Shown here: positions 1 to 6,096 of the stretch, in pieces | Layout of the letters: each line of letters begins with the position of its first letter | How positions within the stretch are numbered: the stretch's first letter is position 1 | Assembly: GCA_945787305.1 (NCBI GenBank) | Contig: CALZIH010000147.1 | Span: 1 to 7,247 of the forward strand | Reading direction: 5' to 3' | Source of the DNA: an uncultured Desulfobulbaceae bacterium | GTDB lineage: Bacteria > Desulfobacterota > Desulfobulbia > Desulfobulbales > Desulfobulbaceae | Length of the DNA: 7,247 nucleotides | The notes under the pieces: model-generated | What the model saw: the letters and a program-made list of their open reading frames with translations, nothing else | What the model was told of the DNA's origin: nothing | Databases searched by the model: none | Position numbers and translations under genes: made by a program

Positions 1-947
1 ACCACTTCCCCGGGGAGATTCTTCCCTGGCGCGATGTGCTTCATGATGGCCCAGTTCCCGCCGGATTATCACTGGAAGAACTGTCGGCTGTGCGAGTACA
101 ATTTATCATGGATCAGGGGTGGGGTGAACCAAAAACCATTTCAAGTGGTTTTGTCGACAGAGACAATACACTGTGTGCATATCGAAAATATGCACAGGTA
201 ATACTATGGTTTGAACATGATCTGTATGACCAACTTCAGCTACTGCAGATCCTTGACTGGTTTGCTGATAACCCTCCGGACACAACAAAACTCTCCATCA
301 TCTGCACCGAACAGTATTTGGGCCTGGCAACGCCAAGGCAAATACAGGAGTTGATCAAACATAAAGAACGAATAACAGACAAACACCTCATCCTTGCCAA
401 GAGGGCTTGGGCGGCATTCAGGGCGCCGTCACCGGACAAATGGCAGCAGTTATTAAATCATGACACCTCCATACTACCCTTTTTAGAAGGCGCTATCCTC
501 AGGTTGCTTAAAGAATATCCGGACTGCAATAGCGGTTTGTCTCGCACCGCAAAGCAGGCCTTAGATATCATAGCCAAGGGAGAGAAAAGACCGGGGAGAA
601 TTTTTGCCAGATATCAGGAAACTGAAGAACGACGATTCATGGGCGATGCATCTTTCTGGTCCATTCTTCAGCAGTTCTTAACATCTACCCCGGCGTTAAT
701 AACATTACCACCAGGTAAAAAGTTAACCTTACCGACCAGTCCCGATCAGGAACTCACTGTCACTGCCAACGGAATCAAGGTGTTGACAGGTGAGCTGAAT
801 TGGCTTGATATTATTACAATTGATCATTGGATCGGTGGGGTTCACTTAACCGAAGAAAATGTGTGGTGCAGGGCTCCGGATTCGCGTATTGTAAAGAAAC
901 CGACCTATCACGGCAATAGAATGCAGAACGCAAAGGTTAGGAATTAA
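1..947 (+). CDS. DUF1835 domain-containing protein, 5' partial
   Basis: The frame is open from the left edge (first full codon at base 3), giving about 314 visible residues. A GTG at 36 could be read as a start, but the upstream codons encode HFPGEILPWRDV, followed by LHDGPVPAGLSLEEL. This matches the conserved early part of DUF1835 proteins (FxGxIxxWRDVLHxGPVP), so the gene begins before the window, probably by only some 15-25 residues. The middle part is helical. The C-terminal part (residues near LDIITIDHWIGGVHL) resembles the DUF3658-like tail found with DUF1835. No catalytic motif, signal peptide or membrane segment is visible. The family has no established biochemical role that I can name, and I assign none. 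The gene ends in TAA one base before the SemiSWEET gene, so the two are probably co-transcribed. The family call is fairly secure and the function unknown. Confidence 0.85.
   Translation, partial: HFPGEILPWRDVLHDGPVPAGLSLEELSAVRVQFIMDQGWGEPKTISSGFVDRDNTLCAYRKYAQVILWFEHDLYDQLQLLQILDWFADNPPDTTKLSIICTEQYLGLATPRQIQELIKHKERITDKHLILAKRAWAAFRAPSPDKWQQLLNHDTSILPFLEGAILRLLKEYPDCNSGLSRTAKQALDIIAKGEKRPGRIFARYQETEERRFMGDASFWSILQQFLTSTPALITLPPGKKLTLPTSPDQELTVTANGIKVLTGELNWLDIITIDHWIGGVHLTEENVWCRAPDSRIVKKPTYHGNRMQNAKVRN
939..942 (+). promoter_or_regulatory. Ribosome binding site of the SemiSWEET gene
   Basis: AGGA lies six bases before the ATG at 949, inside the last codons of the DUF1835 gene. This is a good Shine-Dalgarno match at normal spacing and supports the start used for the transporter. 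Confidence 0.6.
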
Positions 948-948
948 A

Positions 949-1209
949 ATGCACCTTGATAGTATAACACTCATTGGTTTAGTCGCTGCAACATGTACGA
1001 CCTCTTCGTTCCTGCCTCAAGTGATAAAAACGTTGCGATCAAAACAAACCAAAGATATTTCTCTACTCATGTATGCCATACTCACTGCTGGCTTGTTCCT
1101 CTGGCTGGTTTATGGAATAATCCTCAAAGATCTTCCATTGATTCTGGCAAACGGTGTTAGCTGCAGTCTCGCCCTATCTGTTTTATTTCTCAAAATACGA
1201 CATGGATAA
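949..1209 (+). CDS. SemiSWEET family sugar transporter
   Basis: Small integral membrane protein of 86 residues, the usual size for bacterial SemiSWEETs. These proteins dimerise to form a facilitative sugar pore in the inner membrane. Three hydrophobic segments are visible at about residues 6-26, 38-59 and 63-82, making one triple-helix bundle. The PQ-loop signature SFLPQ is at 20-24 (Pro23, Gln24), followed by the typical TKDIS turn at 34-38. Trp52 and Asn68 sit 16 residues apart, the same spacing as the sugar-contacting Trp48 and Asn64 of the Leptospira biflexa SemiSWEET. The pocket therefore looks intact, though the sugar cannot be named. The ATG follows the preceding stop by one base and has an AGGA ribosome site. 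The next gene begins two bases after the stop. An ordinary PQ-loop protein of another role is a less likely alternative. Confidence 0.9.
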   Translation: MHLDSITLIGLVAATCTTSSFLPQVIKTLRSKQTKDISLLMYAILTAGLFLWLVYGIILKDLPLILANGVSCSLALSVLFLKIRHG

Positions 1210-1214
1210 ATATG
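1203..1214 (+). promoter_or_regulatory. Weak ribosome site and start of the GAF gene
   Basis: TGGATAAA, one base, then ATG at 1212. GGA is the only Shine-Dalgarno-like element, five bases from the start, and overlaps the stop of the SemiSWEET gene. Translational coupling to the transporter is therefore likely. The same eight bases at the same spacing precede the ATG at 2283. Confidence 0.35.
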
Positions 1215-2081
1215 GCAAGAGATATTGAGAAAAAATCTGACGATTTTAGCTGGATAGACAAAGTTGAAGCGATTACCGATATCATCAAGAATGAACAGGA
1301 TGTCGAAAAACTTCTTTGGAATATTTGTGGGAAAATTTTAGAAACATTTCAATGTGACCGTGCCTGGTTATTATTTCCTTGTGACCCCAATGCACCGTCC
1401 TGGCGGGTGCCGATAGAACGCACAGTACCCGCTTTTCCCGGTGCTAGTGAGAAGGACACCACCATCGATATGTCCCCGGATGTTGCAGAAATCTTCCAGA
1501 CCGCTCTTGATAACAATCTCCCGGTTATATACGGCAGGGGGGGACGGCCTCTGGCAGAGAACACAAAAAGTTTCGGGGTGCTCTCTCAGTTATCCATGGC
1601 CATATACCCTCGGATGGGAAAACCTTGGCAATTTGGTATACATCAATGCTCCTGTTCACGGGTCTGGAAAGAAATAGAAATTAAATTATTTCATTTCATC
1701 GGTGTGCTCACGGGGGAAGCTCTGGGCAATCTTCTTCTTCATCGTAATCTTCAAAAAGCAAACAAAACGCTCGAACAGCGCGTCGCAGAGCAAACAGCCG
1801 ATTTACAACAAGAAATAACAGAACGAAAAGAGATTGCACAAGAGAGGAAACAACTAATAGAAGAACTGCGAAAAACGTTGGCCGAGGTTAAAACATTGAG
1901 AGGTATATTGCCTATCTGTTCTTTTTGCAAAAACATTCGAAACGATGAAGGGTATTACGAACAGATAGAAGCGTATATCCATAAGCATTCGGATGTGGAC
2001 TTCAGTCATACTGTCTGTCCTGTTTGTATTGATAAACATTACCCCGCACCCTCAGATGACGAAACAGAGTCACAGGGTTGA
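1212..2081 (+). CDS. GAF domain protein with coiled coil and C-terminal CxxC pair
   Basis: Predicted cytoplasmic sensory protein of 289 residues without signal peptide or membrane segment. Residues about 18-175 form a GAF-type ligand-binding domain, with an FGIHQCSCSRVW stretch at 141-152 typical of the last strand and helix of bacterial sensor GAFs. A charged heptad-like coiled coil runs from about 176 to 230 (LEQRVAEQTADLQQEITERKE). It ends in a conserved-looking module: CSFC at 236-239, KNIRNDEGYYEQIEAYI, then CPVC at 269-272. The two CxxC pairs are 29 residues apart and could bind zinc or act as a redox centre. This tail is familiar to me from the ends of many deltaproteobacterial signalling proteins. 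No histidine kinase, receiver, GGDEF, EAL or HTH domain is present, so the output is unknown. The start is two bases after the SemiSWEET stop, suggesting the same operon. Confidence 0.85.
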   Translation: MARDIEKKSDDFSWIDKVEAITDIIKNEQDVEKLLWNICGKILETFQCDRAWLLFPCDPNAPSWRVPIERTVPAFPGASEKDTTIDMSPDVAEIFQTALDNNLPVIYGRGGRPLAENTKSFGVLSQLSMAIYPRMGKPWQFGIHQCSCSRVWKEIEIKLFHFIGVLTGEALGNLLLHRNLQKANKTLEQRVAEQTADLQQEITERKEIAQERKQLIEELRKTLAEVKTLRGILPICSFCKNIRNDEGYYEQIEAYIHKHSDVDFSHTVCPVCIDKHYPAPSDDETESQG

Positions 2082-2282
2082 AAAGGGCAGATTCCACAGT
2101 AAGATTGCTCGTGCATATCAGGCGTGGCACGACCGACTATCATCAAGCCTATTCCTCCAACAACATGCTCTGTACCGTACATTCTGGAGAGGATTCCCAA
2201 GTGTCTTTTCCTGACATCTTCAGGTTGCCCTCATTGCCAGCATGGAGTAATGAAGAGGGAATACATTTCTACCTGGATAAAC
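2082..2282 (+). other. Intergenic spacer without a supported gene
   Basis: The ATPase frame stays open upstream from a GTG at 2124, but the residues it would add do not resemble an ABC N-terminus. I see no convincing terminator after the GAF gene. The only small inverted repeat is CCTGA-catct-TCAGG at 2210-2224, a five-base stem with no following T run. A TTGCCA (2234-2239) resembles a -35 element, but no good -10 follows at normal spacing. A promoter for the ATPase gene is plausible here but not demonstrated. Confidence 0.5.
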
Positions 2283-2285
2283 ATG
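2274..2285 (+). promoter_or_regulatory. Weak ribosome site and preferred start of the ABC ATPase
   Basis: TGGATAAA, one base, then ATG at 2283, giving GGA five bases before the start. The competing ATG at 2250 has GGAG at 2244-2247, only two bases away, which is too close for efficient initiation. This and the homology position favour 2283. Confidence 0.4.
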
Positions 2286-3944
2286 AAACCACTTCTCACG
2301 ATAGATAACCTCAGCCTTAATTTCCTTACCGACCAGGAACCAGACGGTGTTATAGAGGTCCTGCATGAAATCTCTCTGCAGATCGAGCAGGGTAAAACCC
2401 ATGCCCTGGTTGGTGAATCCGGTTCCGGTAAATCAGTCACCGCCATGGCGGTATTACGGTTGCTGGAAGAGGTGAGCCGGGTCAAGACCAGTGGCAAAAT
2501 ATTTTTTGATGGGCTGGACCTGCTGCAGATACAAAATATGCAGGAAATACGTTCGATCCGTGGCAATGATATCGCCATGATTTTTCAGGAACCCATGACC
2601 TCGCTCAACCCCGTGTATACCATTGGCAACCAATTACTGGAACCCCTGCTGCTGCACCGGAATATGAGCAAGGCCGAGGCTTGGGACCAGGGAATCCAGC
2701 TGCTCCTTCGCTGCGGCATTAAAGACCCGCAGTATAGAATGAATGCCTACCCGCATCAACTCTCGGGGGGTCAACGGCAACGGGTCATGATAGCCATGGC
2801 TCTGGCCTGTCGGCCCAAACTCCTTATTGCCGATGAACCGACCACGGCTCTGGATGTAACCATCCAGCAGCAGATTCTGGAACTGATCATAGATATTCAA
2901 CAGGAATACCAGATGGCGGTCCTGCTTATCACTCACGACCTGCCCATGGTTCGCCAGATCGCAGAATCCGTTTCAATTATGCACCAGGGAAGGATTGTCG
3001 AACAGGGAACAACTGAAGAAATCTTCCGAAACCCGAGGGACTCCTATACGATTCATCTACTGAAATCCTTACCCAAAGGCATTCGCAAGCCACGGCCAGG
3101 CGAAGAAGAACTTGTTGCAATGGAAAATATCCATTGCGAGTTTACCCTTTCTACCAGTGAAGGATTTTTCAAGCAGAAGAAAAGCATTCTCAAGGCGGTG
3201 GATGACGTCAGTCTGACCATCCACAGGGGGACAACGCTTGGTATTGTCGGTGAATCAGGATCAGGAAAATCAACCCTGGCCATGTGCCTGCTCAAACTTG
3301 CCCGTTTTCGCGGCAAAATACTCTATAACCGCGACGGAGCAACCATTGACCTGGCCACGCTTTCAGGGTCCAGGATGCGCCCCTTGAGAAGGGAGATGCA
3401 GATTGTATTTCAGGACCCTTTTTCTTCTCTTTCGCCACGGCTTTCCATTGAACAAATCATTGGTGAAGGTCTTGCAGTGCACGGGATAGGTTCAAAAAAA
3501 GAACGACAAAAAAAGGTTGCCCAGATCCTGGAAGAAGTGGAACTCGAACCGGAAATGGCCACCCGCTTTCCCCACGAATTTTCAGGTGGCCAACGCCAGC
3601 GTATTGCCATTGCCCGTGCCATTGTCCTCAGGCCTGAGCTGTTAATTCTTGATGAACCGACCAGCGCCCTGGATATGACTATCCAGGCCCAGGTCATTGA
3701 GTTGCTGGAAAAACTGCAACAACGGCACGGCATGACCTATATTTTCATTACCCACGATTTGCGAGTGATCCGGTCCCTTGCTGATGAGCTGGTGGTCATG
3801 CAACAGGGAAGGATTGTCGAACACGGACCGGCAGAACACCTCTTTGCCGCTCCTGAAAAACCCTATACCCAACAACTTTTCCAAGCCGCATTTCATAAAG
3901 CCGACTTCGCACATTCAGCGTTAACCCATGAGCTTCACAGTTGA
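2283..3944 (+). CDS. Double-ATPase ABC transporter protein, peptide type (YejF/DppD-DppF-like)
   Basis: Cytoplasmic ATPase of 553 residues with two fused nucleotide-binding domains, as in YejF (about 530 residues). It is predicted to power import of peptides or related solutes. Domain 1: Walker A GESGSGKS 44-51, Q-loop Gln102, signature LSGGQ 160-164, Walker B LLIADEP with catalytic Glu185, switch His218. Domain 2: Walker A 323-330, Gln377, FSGGQ 433-437, LLILDEP with Glu458, His491. All catalytic residues are present in both halves. Each half ends with the oligopeptide-family tail (NPRDSYTIHLL; PEKPYTQQLF). The cysteine-rich C-terminal motif seen in some OppD/DppD proteins is absent. I chose ATG 2283 (MKPLLTIDNLSLNF), where homology normally begins. 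An in-frame ATG at 2250 adds 11 residues and is possible. No permease or binding-protein gene is in the window, so partners must lie elsewhere and the substrate is unknown. Confidence 0.93.
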   Translation: MKPLLTIDNLSLNFLTDQEPDGVIEVLHEISLQIEQGKTHALVGESGSGKSVTAMAVLRLLEEVSRVKTSGKIFFDGLDLLQIQNMQEIRSIRGNDIAMIFQEPMTSLNPVYTIGNQLLEPLLLHRNMSKAEAWDQGIQLLLRCGIKDPQYRMNAYPHQLSGGQRQRVMIAMALACRPKLLIADEPTTALDVTIQQQILELIIDIQQEYQMAVLLITHDLPMVRQIAESVSIMHQGRIVEQGTTEEIFRNPRDSYTIHLLKSLPKGIRKPRPGEEELVAMENIHCEFTLSTSEGFFKQKKSILKAVDDVSLTIHRGTTLGIVGESGSGKSTLAMCLLKLARFRGKILYNRDGATIDLATLSGSRMRPLRREMQIVFQDPFSSLSPRLSIEQIIGEGLAVHGIGSKKERQKKVAQILEEVELEPEMATRFPHEFSGGQRQRIAIARAIVLRPELLILDEPTSALDMTIQAQVIELLEKLQQRHGMTYIFITHDLRVIRSLADELVVMQQGRIVEHGPAEHLFAAPEKPYTQQLFQAAFHKADFAHSALTHELHS

Positions 3945-3973
3945 TCTTAAGCTGGAATTCACGCTCTGCTCTT

Positions 3974-4029
3974 CCCTTCCCCCAAGAAGGGCTGCAGATC
4001 CAATAGGCAAGCCCTTGCTTTGCCGGCAA
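3974..4029 (+). promoter_or_regulatory. Overlapping alternative hairpins in the uvrC leader
   Basis: Three competing pairings can be read. CCCTTC (3974-3979) pairs with GAAGGG (3986-3991) around a six-base loop. AAGGGCTGC (3987-3995) pairs with GCAAGCCCTT (4007-4016) in nine pairs with one bulged A. GGCAA (4006-4010) pairs with TTGCC (4020-4024), which is also the left half of a perfect ten-base palindrome at 4020-4029. The second hairpin shares bases with the first and third, so it excludes both. No stem is followed by a T run, so a classical intrinsic terminator is not supported. The arrangement could be an attenuator-like switch, a weak transcription barrier after the ATPase gene, or chance. 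Confidence 0.35.
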
Positions 4030-4043
4030 GATGACTCATACCC

Positions 4044-5882
4044 ATGCCTGATACCCCACAACATCACCACCCGTTAAACAGCAGTTTTCTGGCGACCGTC
4101 AGTCACGAACCCGGTGTCTACCAGATGCTTGGCAAGCGTGAAGTCCTCTATGTGGGAAAGGCCCGCGATCTTCGCAAACGGTTGTCCCAGTATGCCCACT
4201 ATAGGGGCTCGGCCCATTCAAAGACCGCTGTCATGCTCAGCCATGTTCGGCGGATAGAAACCATTCTTACCACCACGGAGAAAGAGGCCTTGATCCTTGA
4301 GGCTTCGCTGATCAAAAAACATCGTCCGCGCTATAATGTTATTCTCCGGGATGATAAAAATTACCCCCTGATCAAGGTGACCATCAGGGATAAGTGGCCA
4401 CGGGTTGTGGTTACCCGTAAACGGATCAGGGACGGCAACCGCTATTTTGGCCCCTTTGCTTCGACCAGTGGTATGCGAATGACCCTCAAGTTGTTGTACA
4501 CTATGTTTCCGTTGCGCCGTTGCAAAACCGTTCGCAGTCGCAACCGCCCCTGCCTCAATTATCAAATGGGCCGTTGCCTTGCGCCCTGTGCAGACAAGGT
4601 GGACAATAAAACCTACGACGCTATGGTGCATGAGGTCCTGCTGTTCCTGGAAGGTAAAAACAAACAGGTTATCAACAGGCTGGAGAAAAAGATGCACCAG
4701 GCCGCAAAAGATTTGGATTTTGAGCAGGCTGCCACTTTCCGGGACCATATTGCCGGGCTCCAACGCACCTTGGAGCACCAGGTTGTGGCTGCAGACCACG
4801 CCCTTGACCAGGACGTGTTCGGTCTTGCCAGGCACGGTGCCTCGGTGGGGCTATCCCTGTTGTTTATTCGCGCCGGCATGATCAGCGGCTCCCAGAGTTT
4901 TTTTGTGGCTGATCCCATCGGCAGGGACGGACAAATCCTGACTGAAACCATCATGCAATACTACTCCAACCGTCGGCAACCGCCCCGTGAACTCCTGCTG
5001 CCTCTGCAGATTAACGATGATCAGTTGGTAACCGAACAACTTGTCGAACTGCGGGAGGGACCGGTAACATTGCGGGTACCGCAACGGGGTAAACGAATGC
5101 AGCTCATGCAAATGGCTGCGGCCAATGCGGAGCAGGTCTTCTCCGAACAGGCAAAAAAGGAAAAATCCTGGCAGATATTATCCAGCAGCCTGCAACAGAA
5201 ATTGCGATTGCAACGGAAGCCGGATATCATCGAATGCGTGGACATATCAAATCTCAGCGGTAAACAGGCTGTAGGTTCGCTGGTTTGTTTCCATGAAGGA
5301 GATGAGGAGAAAAGCTGCTACCGTCATTACCGGATCAGCGGCAAAGACGAGCCCGATGATTACGCAATGATGCGAGAAGTACTTATGAGGAGAATGGAGA
5401 CCGGGTTGAGCAAAGAAAACCTGCCGGACATGTTGCTTCTCGACGGCGGCAAGGGACAGCTCAATGTCGGCGTTGAAGTGCTGGCGCAATACAACCTGCT
5501 CGACCGCATTGATCTGGTGGCCATTGCCAAGGAAAAGCAGGAAGAAGGGGAAAAACTGTTTCGGCCCGGACGAAAAAACCCTGTCCTTCTTCCTGCCCAT
5601 GCTCCCTCCCTGTTGTACCTCATGCGTATCCGGGATGAATCCCATCGATTCGGCATCACGTTTCATCGTCATCTGAGAAACAAAAACAACCTGCAGTCGC
5701 CGCTTGACCGAATTACCGGGATCGGCCCGAAACGAAAAAAAGACCTGCTCCAGGCACTGGGGAGTTATAAGCGGATTATGGCAGCCGGTATTGAAGACCT
5801 GGCTCAAGTTGCGGGAATCGGCCCTGCCCTTGCCCGCTCAATTCACGCTCAACTGCACAAACAGGATAACAATGCAGCCTGA
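4044..5882 (+). CDS. uvrC: Excinuclease ABC subunit UvrC
   Basis: Dual-incision nuclease of bacterial nucleotide excision repair, acting with UvrA and UvrB on damaged DNA. The 612-residue length matches the family. Domains in order: GIY-YIG nuclease for the 3' incision (GVY 24-26, YVG 36-38, Arg42, acidic residues around 79-86); a four-cysteine cluster Cys160-x9-Cys170-x7-Cys178-x3-Cys182, equivalent to the E. coli cysteines reported to hold an iron-sulfur cluster; UVR/UvrB-binding helices about 204-240; the RNase H-like domain for the 5' incision (ECVDISN with Asp400, LLDGGKGQ with Asp467, DESHRFG with His534); and tandem helix-hairpin-helix motifs at about 554-604 (ITGIGPKRK, VAGIGPALA). 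The ATG at 4044 has a poor ribosome site, but the next Met is inside the GIY domain. The end overlaps the following gene by 11 bases, implying coupled translation. Confidence 0.98.
   Translation: MPDTPQHHHPLNSSFLATVSHEPGVYQMLGKREVLYVGKARDLRKRLSQYAHYRGSAHSKTAVMLSHVRRIETILTTTEKEALILEASLIKKHRPRYNVILRDDKNYPLIKVTIRDKWPRVVVTRKRIRDGNRYFGPFASTSGMRMTLKLLYTMFPLRRCKTVRSRNRPCLNYQMGRCLAPCADKVDNKTYDAMVHEVLLFLEGKNKQVINRLEKKMHQAAKDLDFEQAATFRDHIAGLQRTLEHQVVAADHALDQDVFGLARHGASVGLSLLFIRAGMISGSQSFFVADPIGRDGQILTETIMQYYSNRRQPPRELLLPLQINDDQLVTEQLVELREGPVTLRVPQRGKRMQLMQMAAANAEQVFSEQAKKEKSWQILSSSLQQKLRLQRKPDIIECVDISNLSGKQAVGSLVCFHEGDEEKSCYRHYRISGKDEPDDYAMMREVLMRRMETGLSKENLPDMLLLDGGKGQLNVGVEVLAQYNLLDRIDLVAIAKEKQEEGEKLFRPGRKNPVLLPAHAPSLLYLMRIRDESHRFGITFHRHLRNKNNLQSPLDRITGIGPKRKKDLLQALGSYKRIMAAGIEDLAQVAGIGPALARSIHAQLHKQDNNAA
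5863..5866 (+). promoter_or_regulatory. Ribosome binding site of the BFD-like gene inside uvrC
   Basis: AGGA, five bases before the ATG at 5872, within the final codons of uvrC. It decides the start of the small iron-sulfur gene against the in-frame ATG pair at 5890-5895, which lacks such a site because a run of A precedes it. Confidence 0.6.
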
Positions 5883-6096
5883 TGAAAAAATGATGGCCCG
5901 ACTCAAACCCGGTTGCATCTGCAAAGGAGTCAAGCTGATCCGCCTGATTGAGGCCATAGAGAATGGAGCAACCTGTTTCGACGAAGTCGCCCAACAGACA
6001 GGAATCGGCGATGGATCCTGCGGCGGTAAGCGTTGCGGGCAAAAGGTGGCAGAGCTTCTAGGCGAGGAAACGGAAAACAATGCTTTCCCGGCTTGA
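5872..6096 (+). CDS. BFD-like [2Fe-2S]-binding protein
   Basis: Small cytoplasmic protein of 74 residues that is essentially one BFD-like iron-sulfur domain (as in bacterioferritin-associated ferredoxin). The ligand pattern is Cys15-x-Cys17, then 32 residues, then Cys50-x4-Cys55 in GSCGGKRCG. An extra Cys35 lies between. Two helices, KLIRLIEAIENG and FDEVAQQTGIG, correspond to the usual BFD helices. E. coli Bfd ends in CxxC. The x4 spacing here is instead like the BFD-like domains of opine/sarcosine oxidase-type flavoproteins (CxGRxC), where the domain is fused to an oxidoreductase. Here it stands alone. It probably carries one [2Fe-2S] cluster for electron transfer or iron handling, with partner unknown. 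It overlaps uvrC by 11 bases and the next gene by 17, so all three are likely translated from one message. The start is supported by AGGA at 5863-5866. Confidence 0.85.
   Translation: MQPDEKMMARLKPGCICKGVKLIRLIEAIENGATCFDEVAQQTGIGDGSCGGKRCGQKVAELLGEETENNAFPA

Noticed and set aside
36..38. GTG as the start of the DUF1835 gene
   Set aside because: The codons before it are in frame, contain no stop to the window edge and encode the conserved FPGEILPWRDV stretch of the family, so the GTG is internal.
2124..2282. N-terminal extension of the ABC ATPase from the GTG at 2124, including a CPHC motif
   Set aside because: The 53 added residues do not resemble any ABC N-terminus, there is no good ribosome site, and the family homology begins at the ATG at 2283. 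The CPHC is probably chance.
2078..2308. Plus-strand ORF of 76 codons between the GAF and ATPase genes
   Set aside because: It has no recognisable family, no ribosome site and low-quality composition, and it overlaps the start of the ATPase.
3987..4016. Intrinsic terminator after the ABC ATPase gene
   Set aside because: The stem is reasonable but has an 11-base loop, a bulge and no T run after it, so it is reported only as a possible regulatory fold.
4218..4835. Minus-strand ORF of 205 codons
   Set aside because: It is antisense to the conserved cysteine cluster and UVR region of uvrC and shows no recognisable domain, so it is a shadow of the real gene.
5247..5807. Minus-strand ORF of 186 codons
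   Set aside because: It lies opposite the conserved RNase H-like and helix-hairpin-helix domains of uvrC and has no protein family features.
5704..5871. Long version of the BFD-like protein starting at 5704
   Set aside because: The extra residues lie wholly inside uvrC coding sequence and resemble no domain. ATG 5872 has a proper AGGA site and gives the normal size for a BFD-like protein.
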